Part shown: piece by piece, positions 15,952-25,911 of the stretch
How positions within the stretch are numbered: the stretch's first letter is position 1
How the letters are laid out: every line of letters starts with the position of its first letter
Assembly (NCBI GenBank): GCA_011064745.1
Contig: JAAKFJ010000003.1
Location: 1-35,598, forward strand
Source: Candidatus Anoxychlamydiales bacterium
GTDB lineage: Bacteria > Chlamydiota > Chlamydiia > Chlamydiales > SM23-39
Length of the DNA stretch: 35,598 nt
Direction of reading: 5' to 3'
The notes under the pieces: model-generated
Database searches by the model: none
Told to the model about the DNA's origin: nothing
Seen by the model: only the letters and a program-made list of their open reading frames with translations
Translations under genes and position numbers: made by a program

Positions 15952-16695
15952 TTATTTTTTCTTTAGATAATCATGAACAACGCTTCCATAACCTAAAGTC
16001 AAATCTGATACAAAATGAGAAGCTGAGACTATTTCAAGAATTGGTAGATCGGCAACTGGCGCTAAAGCATGGGGATGCAACTCTAGTTGAGCCGGACCGC
16101 TCCAAGCACCTTTAATTTTTATATTTGTGGCAGCATATTTTACTAATTGGCATATTTTTAATTTCCCGTTGACATCTGGAATAATTTTAATTAAGAATTG
16201 AGGTTCTTTCATAGATTTTAAAATCGCATTTTTATTTAGCTCTTTATATTTATATCCCATGGTTCCTGTTGCCACTCTTATAGATCCATAATCTAAAGTG
16301 CCAATTAGAGTATCTTTTTCTACTTTTAAAGTCGGATAGGCTAACTTTTTTGGAAATCCCCAAATCTCTCTACCACCTGAGATAGGCGATTCACAATCTA
16401 AATACATAGAGTGAACATAGCCACCGGATTTGCCTCTGTACGTTATGGGAATTACCTGGCCTGATTCAGTATAATCACCAAAACCCATAGAATCTGGCAT
16501 TCTGATAAATTCATATTTTACAAGAGGCTCTTTAATCTCTAGAGGTTCCGGCACCACTTCTCTTAGGGCATCCATATCCGTTTTATAAGTAATTATTAAG
16601 TATTCTCTATCGACAAAACGATATGGTCCTTTAGAGTAGCTAGGAGAACTAAGAGGCATGCCATAAGCTTTTTTCAGAATGTCTTTTTCTTTCAT
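15952..16695 (-). CDS. adc: Acetoacetate decarboxylase
   Basis: The 247-residue enzyme would split acetoacetate into acetone and CO2 through a Schiff base. The signature is [15 protein letters not shown]: Lys116 matches the Schiff-base lysine (Lys115 in C. acetobutylicum) and Lys117 the neighbouring lysine that lowers its pKa. Other family features are the [15 protein letters not shown] segment and the C-terminal [14 protein letters not shown]. Length equals that of clostridial Adc. It is the last gene of the minus-strand operon after phosphate acyltransferase, thiolase and acetate kinase, 12 bases after the kinase stop. Some relatives in this superfamily act on other keto acids, but the operon supports acetoacetate. 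Adc is not something I associate with chlamydiae. Confidence 0.88.
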   Translation of the reverse strand: MKEKDILKKAYGMPLSSPSYSKGPYRFVDREYLIITYKTDMDALREVVPEPLEIKEPLVKYEFIRMPDSMGFGDYTESGQVIPITYRGKSGGYVHSMYLDCESPISGGREIWGFPKKLAYPTLKVEKDTLIGTLDYGSIRVATGTMGYKYKELNKNAILKSMKEPQFLIKIIPDVNGKLKICQLVKYAATNIKIKGAWSGPAQLELHPHALAPVADLPILEIVSASHFVSDLTLGYGSVVHDYLKKK

Positions 16696-16707
16696 ATTTT
16701 TTCCAAT

Positions 16708-17907
16708 TCAAGCTTTTTTTTGTTTTTGATAAAGCTCAAAAGTATGTTTAGCAATCATTATCTCTTCATCGGTTGGAATAACCCAAATAGATACTTTTGA
16801 ATTTTTTGTACTAATTTTTTCTACTCTTTTTCTGCAGGCGTTATTTTTTTCTAAATCTAACTCAAGACCTAACCAAGTAAGCTTTTTTACTACCATTTGT
16901 CTTATTTCAGGTGAATTTTCACCAATGCCCCCTGTAAAGACAAAACCATCTAAACCTTGAAGCTCAGAGGTTAAACTACCTGCAAAAAGAGTTATTCTAT
17001 GCACAAAAATATCAACGGCTAATTTTGCATCCGGATGATCGCTTTTTAAGAGTTTGGCCATATCAGATGAAATGTTCGATACTCCTAGAAGACCCGATTC
17101 CTTGTAATAGAGATTTTGAACTTTCTCAGCCGACCAACCTAATTGATCCATCAAGTAAACCCCAAGATATGGATCAACATCCCCAGGCCTTGTAGCCATT
17201 GGCAGACCTCCCATAGATGTAAGACCAATAGATGTCGCTAAACTTTTTAGATTTTCTATCGCACACATGGTAGCCCCGCCACCTAAATGAGCAACTATGA
17301 ATTTAGCATTGGCTTCTTTTTGAGACATGTACCCTGGCAGTTTTGATGCTATATATTCATAAGAGAGTCCATGAAAACCGTATCTTCTAATTCCTAAACT
17401 GGTTAAAGATTTAGGAAGTGCGTAGCTTTGAGATATTGGATCGCAAGTCGAGTGAAAAGCAGAATCGAATGTAGCTACTTGAAAAAGATTTTTAAACTCT
17501 TCTTTAAAAAAGATATAACCATTTAAATTATAAGGTTGATGAAGCGGAGAGAAAGGAATTAAAGATTTTAAATGTTTAACAACCTCATCATCGAAAACTA
17601 TAGATTCTTTATAATCACCACCATGCACAATTCTGTGACCTGCAGCGATTAAATTGATATTTTTTTGTTTCGTCCAATCTAAAATAAAATGAAGAGTTTG
17701 TTTTACATATGTATTTGAGTCCCCTGCAACCTTTAAATCTTCATCTATCTCTTTTGCACTGCTCTCTTTTATAATCTTGATGTGAGGTTTGTCTGATAAC
17801 CCTGTAACAGAGCCTGAATATTCTCTTTTCATTTCATTTCCATGGATAGAAAAGATTGAAAATTTCATTGAAGAAGAACCGGTATTTAAAACGATTAGAC
17901 TATCCAT
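16708..17907 (-). CDS. ackA: Acetate kinase (AckA family)
   Basis: A 399-residue ASKHA-fold kinase making ATP from an acyl phosphate and ADP. Visible are VLNTGSSSMKFS (acetate kinase signature 1), AAGHRIVHGGDY with substrate Arg92 (signature 2), YGFHGLSYEY, HLGGGATMCAIEN, GLPMATRPGDVDP with the second active-site Arg, FTGGIGENSPEIR, and PTDEEIMIA near the end. The usual HLGNG and MGTR are HLGGG and MATR here, small deviations in the nucleotide and substrate loops. Length excludes butyrate kinase (~355). The gene starts three bases after the thiolase stop. In this operon it may act on acetyl phosphate and possibly acetoacetyl phosphate. Confidence 0.93.
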   Translation of the reverse strand: MDSLIVLNTGSSSMKFSIFSIHGNEMKREYSGSVTGLSDKPHIKIIKESSAKEIDEDLKVAGDSNTYVKQTLHFILDWTKQKNINLIAAGHRIVHGGDYKESIVFDDEVVKHLKSLIPFSPLHQPYNLNGYIFFKEEFKNLFQVATFDSAFHSTCDPISQSYALPKSLTSLGIRRYGFHGLSYEYIASKLPGYMSQKEANAKFIVAHLGGGATMCAIENLKSLATSIGLTSMGGLPMATRPGDVDPYLGVYLMDQLGWSAEKVQNLYYKESGLLGVSNISSDMAKLLKSDHPDAKLAVDIFVHRITLFAGSLTSELQGLDGFVFTGGIGENSPEIRQMVVKKLTWLGLELDLEKNNACRKRVEKISTKNSKVSIWVIPTDEEIMIAKHTFELYQKQKKA

Positions 17908-17910
17908 TTT

Positions 17911-19089
17911 TTACCTTTCTATTGCCATAGCAATTCCCATGCCACCACCTATGCATAGAGTTGCTAGACCTTTTTTAGCATCTCTTTTGATCATCTCAAA
18001 TAATAGAGTAACTAAAATTCTAGATCCAGAAGCTCCTATTGGATGACCAAGGGCGATTGCTCCACCATTAACATTTACAATATTTGGATCTAACCCAAGC
18101 TCTTTATTAATGATAACAGCTTGAACAGCAAAAGCTTCATTGATTTCTAATAGATCAAGATCTTTAATGTTCCAATTAGCTTTTTTTAAACATTTTTGAG
18201 TGGCGCTCATCGGTCCTATTCCCATATATTTCGGATCAACCCCAACACTCGCTGTGGCAACAATTTTAGCAAGGGGTTTTAAGTTTAGCTCTTTGGCTTT
18301 TTTAGCGCTCATGACAATAACAACAGCTGCTGCATTATTTAGACCTGAAGAGTTTCCAGCTGTAACAGTGCCGCCTTCTTTAAAAGGACAAGGCAATTTA
18401 GCTAAAGACTCTAGAGTTGTATTAAACCTGGGATGTTCATCGGTATCAAAAATAATCGGATCTTTTTTTCGTTGGGGTATGCTAATCGGGATTATCTCAT
18501 CTTTGAACTTATTATTTTCAATCGCATTTTTTGCTCTCATTTGTGATTCACAGGCATATTCATCTTGCTCTTTTCTGGAAATATTATATTTCTCAGCTAA
18601 ATTCTCAGCTGTCACTCCCATATGATAGTGATTATAAGCATCGAAAAGTCCATCTTTAATCATGCTATCTATTAACTTCCAATCCCCCATTCTTTTCCCT
18701 TGTCGAGAACCCAATAAAACATGAGGAGAAAGATCCATACTCTCTTGCCCACCAGCTATTATAACATCGGCATTTTGAGATAAAATTTTATGGGAAGCTA
18801 GTTCAATAGTTTTTAAACCAGAGCCGCAAACTTTATTAACTGTAAAAGCTGGAGTTAGGTAAGAAAGTCCAGCTCCAATACTAGCTTGTCTTGCTGGGTT
18901 TTGACCAGCGCCTGCTGTTAAAACTTGGCCCAAAATCACTTCATCGATATTCTCAGATGTCAGCTTTGTTCTTTTGCAAAGCTCTTTGATAAGATCTGCG
19001 CCCATTGTAGAGGCTGCAATATCTTTAGTTATTCCATTAAATTTTCCTATTGCAGTTCTTCCTGCTGCGACAATGACGACTTCATCCAT
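17911..19089 (-). CDS. Acetyl-CoA C-acetyltransferase (thiolase)
   Basis: The 392-residue protein is a biosynthetic-type thiolase condensing two acetyl-CoA to acetoacetyl-CoA, or the reverse. Catalytic residues are all present: Cys88 in VNKVCGSGLK, His349 in GGAIALGHPIGASGSR and Cys379 in CIGGGMG. EINEAFAVQ is intact and the length is typical of PhaA/ThlA. There is no fused hydratase or dehydrogenase gene beside it, so it is not part of a recognisable beta-oxidation locus. It sits between the phosphate acyltransferase (11-base gap) and acetate kinase (3-base gap), which suggests acetoacetyl-CoA is fed to the acyl-phosphate route. Confidence 0.93.
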   Translation of the reverse strand: MDEVVIVAAGRTAIGKFNGITKDIAASTMGADLIKELCKRTKLTSENIDEVILGQVLTAGAGQNPARQASIGAGLSYLTPAFTVNKVCGSGLKTIELASHKILSQNADVIIAGGQESMDLSPHVLLGSRQGKRMGDWKLIDSMIKDGLFDAYNHYHMGVTAENLAEKYNISRKEQDEYACESQMRAKNAIENNKFKDEIIPISIPQRKKDPIIFDTDEHPRFNTTLESLAKLPCPFKEGGTVTAGNSSGLNNAAAVVIVMSAKKAKELNLKPLAKIVATASVGVDPKYMGIGPMSATQKCLKKANWNIKDLDLLEINEAFAVQAVIINKELGLDPNIVNVNGGAIALGHPIGASGSRILVTLLFEMIKRDAKKGLATLCIGGGMGIAMAIER

Positions 19090-19100
19090 TTTTTCATCTC

Positions 19101-20027
19101 TTATAGGTTTTTGTGTTCATAAAACAGTTTTGCAAAAACACAAGATAGTGCTCTTTCCGCGGCGAGAGTATTTCTGCTATTTATTAAAATAGGCACTTTT
19201 GCCCCTAAAGCAAGTGAACCACATTGAGCTTTTGAAAAAATCTCTAATTGTTTTACTGCGATATTGCCAGCATCGAGATTTGGAAAAACAGCAATATCAA
19301 CATCGCCTGCTATCTCAGAGGGGAAATTTTTAGCCTCTGCAATTTTTTTATCAAAAGCAATATCAAAAGATAATGGTCCTTCAATAATTGCATTTTTAAA
19401 CTCACCCTCTTTTGCCATTTTAACAAGAGCCTCTGCATCCAAAGTTGATACAATCTCTTCTTTTACTTTTTCAAGACAAGATAATAAAGCAATTTTAGGC
19501 TTTTTAATTCCGATAGAATGTGCCACATCAATCGCATTTAAAATTATATCTTTTTTAGTTTTCAAATTCGGCAAGATATTGATGCCCACATCAGTATAGA
19601 TTAAAGGTTTTTTATAAAAAGGCGTATCGCAGATATAGCAATTACTAATTCTTCTATCTCTGATACCACTCTCTTTATTTAAAACAGCGCCGAGTAAAAT
19701 ACTTGTCTCTAATGAACCCTTTAAAATTGCTTTAGCCTCGCCTTGTTTTACAAGCTCAACGGCTTTTTTTGCAGCAGAGGTGCTATTTTCTGTATCAGAA
19801 ATACTGTGTTTAGATAAATCCTTACCTATTTTTTTTGCTATCTCTATCATCTTATTTTTAGGTCCAATAAAGATAGGATCAATAAGGCCTAAATCATAAG
19901 CTAAAAGAGCGCCTTCAATCGCTTGCTCATTTAATGGATAGGCTATTGCTATATTAATTCTTTTGGGAATTTTTAAAGCTTTCTCTAAAAAAAATTTATT
20001 TTTTTCTTGGAATAGATCTTCATTCAT
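19101..20027 (-). CDS. Phosphate acetyl/butyryltransferase (Ptb type)
   Basis: The 308-residue protein is a short PTA/PTB-fold enzyme exchanging CoA for phosphate on an acyl-CoA. Family blocks: LKGSLETSILLGAVLNKESGIRD, YTDVGINILPNL, LSCLEKV, EGPLSFDIAFD, NLDAGNIAVKQL and LGAKVPILINSR. It lacks the N-terminal P-loop-like domain of long Pta and is nearer to clostridial phosphate butyryltransferase and the catalytic domain of short Ptb-type acetyltransferases. First gene of the operon, with a promoter candidate in front. Ptb enzymes are known to be promiscuous with short acyl-CoA; whether this one prefers acetyl-, butyryl- or acetoacetyl-CoA cannot be told. Confidence 0.88.
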   Translation of the reverse strand: MNEDLFQEKNKFFLEKALKIPKRINIAIAYPLNEQAIEGALLAYDLGLIDPIFIGPKNKMIEIAKKIGKDLSKHSISDTENSTSAAKKAVELVKQGEAKAILKGSLETSILLGAVLNKESGIRDRRISNCYICDTPFYKKPLIYTDVGINILPNLKTKKDIILNAIDVAHSIGIKKPKIALLSCLEKVKEEIVSTLDAEALVKMAKEGEFKNAIIEGPLSFDIAFDKKIAEAKNFPSEIAGDVDIAVFPNLDAGNIAVKQLEIFSKAQCGSLALGAKVPILINSRNTLAAERALSCVFAKLFYEHKNL

Positions 20028-20078
20028 AATTTAAATACCTAAATAATAAAGATTATTTTGTTTTGTCTCTCTTATTGC

Positions 20079-20107
20079 ATTTAAGATAAAAAAAATAAAA
20101 TTGTAAA
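20079..20107 (-). promoter_or_regulatory. Promoter candidate for the phosphate acyltransferase operon
   Basis: On the minus strand TTTACA, 17 bases (T-rich) and TTAAAT, about 50 bases before the operon's first ATG. The -35 is 5/6 and the -10 is 4/6 to consensus. Confidence 0.5.
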
Positions 20108-20183
20108 GAAAATAATAGAGAAGGAAAATCGTTATAATATTTAGAAAAAATTCTCAAATGGTTTAAAAGAAACTCAAATATGT

Positions 20184-22256
20184 CTAAAAAACTATAGCTT
20201 TAGCTTCAAAGCCATCTAATTTTATATTAATTTTAGATGAAAAATATGATTTATCTTCTTTTTTGTTAGTTATTATATTTTTAGCGCTTTTAAATTTAAT
20301 TTCAGAAACATCAAATTTCTCTTGAGCTTTTTTATTTGAAAAATTCATTGCAACTAGTAAATATGATTTATCTTGCAGCTGATACATCGCTAAAAATAAA
20401 GCTGAGTTTTTTACATCTAATATTTTTATTTGCTCTGCTAAATTTATTTTATATTTTTTTCGAGCCTTTAACATATTTTTTATAAAAGATGCATAGGAAT
20501 TAGGATCTTTTAATTGCTCTGGTAAAGAACCGTAAAGAGCTTTAGCTTTTGGTAGTTTTGAAGGACTTGCTTTTTGGTCAGAGGTTCCTAAAAGATCATA
20601 TGCTCCTCTATTTGTCCATCTACAATCCCCCTCTTCTAAAAGCTCTTTTATTTCAGATGCTTTTAAGGGATATGCTCCAACTAAATCCCAGCCAGATATC
20701 ATAAAAATTCCAGGTTGCATTGCATTGTAAAAAGCGAGTAATTGATGAGCTTTTTGTACGAACTTTTTTTGATCTTTTGTCATGTTATAAATATCTTTAT
20801 AACCGAGAGCTAAAGCACATAGCTCTACAAAAGTTGCACAAGGACCATATGATGTTTTTTTAACTACAATTGATAGATCCTTTTTTAATATCGCATCTTT
20901 AATTTCTTTTCCTGTGTATTTTTTTCCTTTATAGTCAAATTCTTCATCTGGATTTTCTTTAAATTCCTCTAACCCATATGATAAAGAATCGTGATTCTGA
21001 AGAGCATGAATAAATCTACTAGGTGGAATTTTTGCTTTATCGAGCAAAGAAATACTAAGTCTTAAAAAATCACTGTCCCCAGATAAAATTGCATGGGTAT
21101 AGCCAGGTCTTGTATTAAAATCATAAGAAAAATCAGCTCCAAATTCCAGCATCGCTTTTATATCTGCAAGAGATTGATGCAATTCTTGATATGTAATGCC
21201 GCCTATACTTTTTGCAAAATTTAATTTTCTTGTCAGCATCGATATTAAATTAGTTGCAACAGTAGAGAGGGGGTGTTCCTGAGAAAAGGCCGTCTCTTTT
21301 CCAGGTACAATTTCAACACCCAAATAACCATTAGCATCTAATCGAATGCCATTATTTTTTAAAACACCTAAAGATTCCATGATATCACCGGCTATTAATC
21401 TATCTGCTGCGAAAGTTGGATCTAACCAGTTAAGTGTTGGCTGGCCTGCATTATAATAGTGTAGATATACCCATCTTCTTGTTTTACCATCTGCTCCTTT
21501 TATTTTTTTTGTTGCACTCCAATTAGTAATTTTTTCGTCACTTGCGGCAAAAACACTTTGCAATTTTCCAACTATGTAGCCTTTTTTATATATCTTATCT
21601 ACCTCATCAAAATTTAAGTTTTTAGCAAATTCTTTTTTCTCAATTTTAGGAAGCAAGTTCCAATCTTTTTCATCTATCTCAACTAAATCATACAGACCTG
21701 GATAATCTTTATAGTTTAGCAGGGCTAGGATAAAATCAGCGCCAAGACCAGTGTGACCGGGTATTAAATCACCGAGAAGAGTGCATTTAAATGAGTGTAT
21801 AGTGTTTGCCATGTCAATATACTGATCTTTTGTTCCAAAGGTTGGATCTATCTTTAAAGAAATCCTATCAAAGCCTCCATCTATAGATGGCGTATGTTTT
21901 CCAGTTATTATTCCTCCGGCTTCCTTCATTGGGCCTGTATGAATACCATCGATTCCAATGTCTGTTAAAACTTTCCAAAGTTCTGGATCTGCCAGTGTTT
22001 CAATAACGGTTTTTCCTTTTTTAACAATTATAGATCTTGCATATGAATCCAACCAAACAGATGTTTTTTCTAATATTTCATTAGGTTTTGGATAGCCATA
22101 TGGATTTTGCCACTGGGCTTTTTTTCCTGAGTAGTTTCTAGCCAGTTTCTCTGAGTTATATAAAATCGAGTCTTTTTCAAGCTCTTCTACATTAAAATCT
22201 TGAAAAGAAAAAGATGCTATAAAAAAATATAGAGCAAATAAAAATGCGTATTTCAT
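20184..22256 (-). CDS. Secreted GH13 family enzyme (trehalose synthase/alpha-amylase-like)
   Basis: The protein is 690 residues. It begins with a Sec signal peptide (MKYAFLFALYFFIASFS), so it acts in the periplasm or outside. A GH13 barrel follows: GDLIPGHTGLGADF (conserved region I, similar to DLVPNHT), GIRLDANGYLGVE with nucleophile Asp307, TYQELHQ with acid/base candidate Glu358, and LQNHDSLSYG with Asp423 as transition-state stabiliser. Then a beta-rich C-terminal domain (ALFLAMYQLQDKSYLLVAMNFS). The order and spacing fit trehalose synthase (maltose glucosyltransferase) or related alpha-glucosidases, but the specific reaction is uncertain. Environmental chlamydiae are reported to have trehalose/glycogen GH13 genes. 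It lies between the operon above and the acyl-CoA synthetase gene. Confidence 0.78.
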   Translation of the reverse strand: MKYAFLFALYFFIASFSFQDFNVEELEKDSILYNSEKLARNYSGKKAQWQNPYGYPKPNEILEKTSVWLDSYARSIIVKKGKTVIETLADPELWKVLTDIGIDGIHTGPMKEAGGIITGKHTPSIDGGFDRISLKIDPTFGTKDQYIDMANTIHSFKCTLLGDLIPGHTGLGADFILALLNYKDYPGLYDLVEIDEKDWNLLPKIEKKEFAKNLNFDEVDKIYKKGYIVGKLQSVFAASDEKITNWSATKKIKGADGKTRRWVYLHYYNAGQPTLNWLDPTFAADRLIAGDIMESLGVLKNNGIRLDANGYLGVEIVPGKETAFSQEHPLSTVATNLISMLTRKLNFAKSIGGITYQELHQSLADIKAMLEFGADFSYDFNTRPGYTHAILSGDSDFLRLSISLLDKAKIPPSRFIHALQNHDSLSYGLEEFKENPDEEFDYKGKKYTGKEIKDAILKKDLSIVVKKTSYGPCATFVELCALALGYKDIYNMTKDQKKFVQKAHQLLAFYNAMQPGIFMISGWDLVGAYPLKASEIKELLEEGDCRWTNRGAYDLLGTSDQKASPSKLPKAKALYGSLPEQLKDPNSYASFIKNMLKARKKYKINLAEQIKILDVKNSALFLAMYQLQDKSYLLVAMNFSNKKAQEKFDVSEIKFKSAKNIITNKKEDKSYFSSKINIKLDGFEAKAIVF

Positions 22257-22284
22257 TTAAGTTGCCTAATCACTTTTTATTTGC

Positions 22285-22314
22285 AAAGTAGCTCATAATT
22301 AAAGACTTTGTCAA
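22285..22314 (-). promoter_or_regulatory. Possible promoter for the GH13 gene
   Basis: On the minus strand a perfect TTGACA, an 18-base spacer and TACTTT, about 29 bases before the ATG at 22256. The -35 is convincing and the -10 weak. Confidence 0.45.
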
Positions 22315-22327
22315 TAAAAATTTAATA

Positions 22328-25048
22328 TCAAATCTTAAGGCTAACTTGAACGATGTTATCTTTTAGCTTTATAAATGAGAAACCCAAACTTTGGCAGATA
22401 TTTCTCATGTTTTCATTATCTTCAAACATATGAGAGAGAAGATGATCAATATTTTCATCTTTAGCTATTTTTATGATATTTTTTATAAGCTCTTTGCCGA
22501 TTCCCATTTTTTGCCATTTATCTTTAACCAGCAGAGAAAAAACCGCATCTTTGGAATTTACCAGTTTTGTAAATCTTGCTACCGCTAAAAGCTCTAGAGA
22601 CTCATCTTGATTTTTAAATTCAACAACGAGCGTTATTTCTCGATCATAATCTATATAACAAATTCGAATCAGTCTTTCATGCGCAGCTAAATCATCATAA
22701 TGCAAAGTTCTTAGATATTCTTGTTTTAAAGATTTTTCTGAGACACTTTTATAAAAATCTCTAACAAGAGGCTCATCATCAGGAACTATTGGTCGAATTG
22801 TTAGATCAATTTTATCATTTAACTTCCAATCAATCACATAATGAGTGGGATAAGCTCTTATAGCTAACTTTGGATACGAAACATCTTTTTCATATAAAAC
22901 AATTCTTGCATCTAACGCTATAATTTGATCACTTTTAGCTAAAAGAGGATTAATATCACACTCTTTGATTTCTGGAAATTGCGCAATTAAATTGCTAAAA
23001 TTAACCACTATTTTTTCAAGTTCATCTAAATTTATAGCTTTTTGACCTCTAAAGCCTTTTAAAGCTTTATAAATTTTTGTTCTCTCTATCAACCTTTTAG
23101 CTAAAGTGCTTGTAAGAGGTGGAATCGCGATAGCTTTATCTTTAAAAACTTCTACCAATTGCCCACCCGTTCCAAAAAGCATAATGGGGCCAAATTTTGC
23201 ATCTTCAGAGCTGCCTAATATTAGCTCATAACCATCTGCTTTGATCATCTTTTGAACTGTTACTCCATCAAAATCGTTTTCCCTGCCATGTTTTTTTAAA
23301 GACTCTTTTATCGCATCAAAAGCTTCAATTACTTCATCATCATTGTACAGATTGAGTTTCACGCCCCCAACATCTGTTTTATGCGTGATTTGATTAGAAA
23401 AAAGCTTTATTACCACGGGATAGCCAATTTTTTGAGCGTATGAAATAGCCTCGTTTTTATCCTTAGCGATATGGGTATCTACAATAGGAATTTCAAAAGC
23501 TTTTAGAACTTTTTTTGATTCAAATTCATTTAAAATAGTTCTATTTTCATCTCTTGCTTTTTTAATGATATCTGAGACGATTTTTTGTCTTTTTTGAATT
23601 TTTTCTTCAGTTTCAATTTCACTTTTCATTGTTGCAGTTTCATAGATCCCCGTTAAATTATAGTCATAGGCATGCATATAAGCAAAAGCCTTGCAAGCGA
23701 CATCGGGATATCTAAAACAAGGGATATCAGCATCTGTTAAAACTTTCATACCTTCTGCTACTGAAGAGGCTCCCATCCAGGCTCCAAAAATTGGTTTTCC
23801 AATGTCTTTAAATTCTTTAAGTTTATTTGCCACCGCTGTTGGTTCTGTCATAAATTGAGGCGTTAATATAACTAAAATCCCATCAACATTAGGATCATCT
23901 TTTATAATATCTACTGTCTTATAATATAAATCAGGCGAAGCATCTCCCAAAATATCGATAGGATTATTATGAGACCAGGCTTTTGGTAAAAATTGATTTA
24001 AAGCATCAAAAGTCTTATCAGATAATGTTGCTAATTTTGCTCCATTTATTATTAAACTATCAGTTGCAATAACAGCTGGCCCACCAGCATTTGTAACAAT
24101 CGCTAAATTAGGACCTCTTGCAATTGGCTGTTTAGAAAAGATCTCAGCCATACTAAAAAGATCTTCAATACTATCAACTCTTAAAACTCCTACCCGTTTC
24201 AATGCCGCATTAAAAACCTCAGAGCTGCCAACAAGCGCTCCAGTATGGGATTTGGCAGCTTTAGCCGACTCTTTCGTTTTTCCAGCCTTTATCAAAATAA
24301 TTGGTTTGGTTAAGGCAACTTCTCTTGCTGCCGATAAAAAAGATCTAGCATCTGAAATATTTTCCATATAAATCAAAATGCTGCGGGTATTGGGATCATT
24401 CCCAAAGTAATTAATCAAATCACCCCAATCAACATCGATCATGGAGCCTATCGACACAAAAGCGCTAAAACCAATATTTTCTTTCAAGCTCCAATCCAAA
24501 ACAGCAGTCCCCAAAGCACCAGACTGACTAATAAAGGCAATATTACCTTTTTTAGCCATATCAGCGGCAAAAGTAGCATTGAGATTAATACTTGGATTTT
24601 GGATCCCTAAACAATTAGGACCAATAATTCTGATTTTTTTTTTATTGGCTTTTATTTCATCTTCTAGTTTTTGGCCACTTGCTCCTAGTTCTTTAAATCC
24701 AGCAGATACAATTATAGCCCCATAAACATTTGCTTCTTCACACTCTTTTATAATGTTTGGAACTGTAACAGAAGGAGTCGCGATAATCACAAGATCAACT
24801 CTTTTAGGAATATCTTTTATGCTCTTATATGATTTGTGGCCTAAAACACTATCTCTTTTAGGATTAACAGCAAAAATTTCTCTTGCATCAGAGGTCTCAA
24901 GCAGATTTTCAAACAGAGCTTTTCCAACACTATTGGGTTTCTCTGTCGCTCCAATCACAGCTACAGTTTTGGGATTAAAAATATAATCTAAGTTGTTTTG
25001 CTCTTTATATAAAATATTTAAAGAGCGATCGAATTTATACTCTTCCAT
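22328..25048 (-). CDS. ADP-forming acyl-CoA synthetase fused to GNAT acetyltransferase
   Basis: 906 residues with four domains. 1) CoA-binding Rossmann domain ([21 protein letters not shown]). 2) Succinyl-CoA-ligase-like domain ([34 protein letters not shown] with His268 in the place of the phosphorylated histidine). 3) ATP-grasp, about 500-720 ([27 protein letters not shown]). 4) GNAT, about 745-906 ([11 protein letters not shown]). This order matches Pat/YfiQ proteins and alpha-beta fused acetyl-CoA synthetases (ADP-forming), which make acetate + ATP from acetyl-CoA. In Salmonella Pat the synthetase part is reported inactive and lacks the histidine; here it is kept, so both activities are plausible. 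Good RBS (AAGGCAAGG) and promoter. Confidence 0.9.
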   Translation of the reverse strand: MEEYKFDRSLNILYKEQNNLDYIFNPKTVAVIGATEKPNSVGKALFENLLETSDAREIFAVNPKRDSVLGHKSYKSIKDIPKRVDLVIIATPSVTVPNIIKECEEANVYGAIIVSAGFKELGASGQKLEDEIKANKKKIRIIGPNCLGIQNPSINLNATFAADMAKKGNIAFISQSGALGTAVLDWSLKENIGFSAFVSIGSMIDVDWGDLINYFGNDPNTRSILIYMENISDARSFLSAAREVALTKPIILIKAGKTKESAKAAKSHTGALVGSSEVFNAALKRVGVLRVDSIEDLFSMAEIFSKQPIARGPNLAIVTNAGGPAVIATDSLIINGAKLATLSDKTFDALNQFLPKAWSHNNPIDILGDASPDLYYKTVDIIKDDPNVDGILVILTPQFMTEPTAVANKLKEFKDIGKPIFGAWMGASSVAEGMKVLTDADIPCFRYPDVACKAFAYMHAYDYNLTGIYETATMKSEIETEEKIQKRQKIVSDIIKKARDENRTILNEFESKKVLKAFEIPIVDTHIAKDKNEAISYAQKIGYPVVIKLFSNQITHKTDVGGVKLNLYNDDEVIEAFDAIKESLKKHGRENDFDGVTVQKMIKADGYELILGSSEDAKFGPIMLFGTGGQLVEVFKDKAIAIPPLTSTLAKRLIERTKIYKALKGFRGQKAINLDELEKIVVNFSNLIAQFPEIKECDINPLLAKSDQIIALDARIVLYEKDVSYPKLAIRAYPTHYVIDWKLNDKIDLTIRPIVPDDEPLVRDFYKSVSEKSLKQEYLRTLHYDDLAAHERLIRICYIDYDREITLVVEFKNQDESLELLAVARFTKLVNSKDAVFSLLVKDKWQKMGIGKELIKNIIKIAKDENIDHLLSHMFEDNENMRNICQSLGFSFIKLKDNIVQVSLKI

Positions 25049-25070
25049 TTTCCTTGCCTTCTATTATTTT

Positions 25071-25099
25071 GATATATAACAAGGCCAGGTGAATGTAAA
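25071..25099 (-). promoter_or_regulatory. Promoter for the acyl-CoA synthetase gene
   Basis: On the minus strand TTTACA, 17 bases and TATATC. It ends about 22 bases before the ATG at 25048 and lies in the gap after the TsaC stop. Confidence 0.6.
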
Positions 25100-25127
25100 C
25101 AGTTTTTGATGATTTATTTGATAAGGC

Positions 25128-25772
25128 TTAAATATCATAATTGGCCGATCTCAAAGCTTCATCTATCTCATCTTTTGAAATTTTTCCTTCTCTGAGGATT
25201 TTATACGGATAATGTTCAAGTGAGATGATTGTTGAGGGAATCTTGATCGGACAGATGCCGGTATCCATAATTATCTCAATCTTGCCCGAAAAAGTTTTTA
25301 TCACCTCTTTCGCTGAAATTGGATTTTTAGCACCTGATAGATTTGCTGAAGTTCCAACTATTGGATCGCCAAGATAATTGATTAATTTTAGTGTATACAA
25401 AGATGCTGGCATCCTAACAGCCAGAGTTGATCCTATCGATATCTTTGATAAAACAGACTCTCTTTTCTTTAAAATAATTGTTAAAGGTCCCGGAAAAAAC
25501 TTTTTAGCTAAGATATAAAAAATTTGAGGAATATCTTTAGCTACTTTTTGTGCATCCTCAATTTTGCCCAAATGAACTATTAACCCTTTGTCTTTTGGTC
25601 GATTTTTAAGGGCATATATTTTATCGATAGCTTCTTCTTTAAATACATGAGCGCCAAGGCCATAGACAGTCTCTGTCGGGAAAGCTATTACTTTAGATTC
25701 AGCTAAGAGATCTGCTATTTTTTTTAAAGCTTCATCTCTCAGATCTTTTTTTGAAAAAATTTGAGTATGCAT
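25128..25772 (-). CDS. tsaC: L-threonylcarbamoyladenylate synthase (TsaC/YrdC family)
   Basis: The 214-residue protein makes threonylcarbamoyl-AMP from threonine, bicarbonate and ATP, the first step of t6A37 modification of ANN-decoding tRNAs. The YrdC fold motifs are clear: VIAFPTETVYGLGAHVF, ALKNRPKDKGLIVHLG, FFPGPLTIILKK, AVRMPA, GTSANLSGAKNPIS and the closing ILREGKIS. It is longer than E. coli TsaC (190) and close to short YwlC/Sua5-like forms without the C-terminal Sua5 domain. It is upstream of the synthetase gene on the same strand, but a promoter lies between them. Confidence 0.93.
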   Translation of the reverse strand: MHTQIFSKKDLRDEALKKIADLLAESKVIAFPTETVYGLGAHVFKEEAIDKIYALKNRPKDKGLIVHLGKIEDAQKVAKDIPQIFYILAKKFFPGPLTIILKKRESVLSKISIGSTLAVRMPASLYTLKLINYLGDPIVGTSANLSGAKNPISAKEVIKTFSGKIEIIMDTGICPIKIPSTIISLEHYPYKILREGKISKDEIDEALRSANYDI

Positions 25773-25911
25773 ATATCTTTTTTAGCTCACATTTTAATAT
25801 TTTAGCCACATTTTTATCGACCCATTAATTTGATTATCTAAAAATGATTGTTGAGAAAAAATTTGAAATAGTCTATCTCATCTTAATAAGGTTTTAAATA
25901 AATGAGCACTT

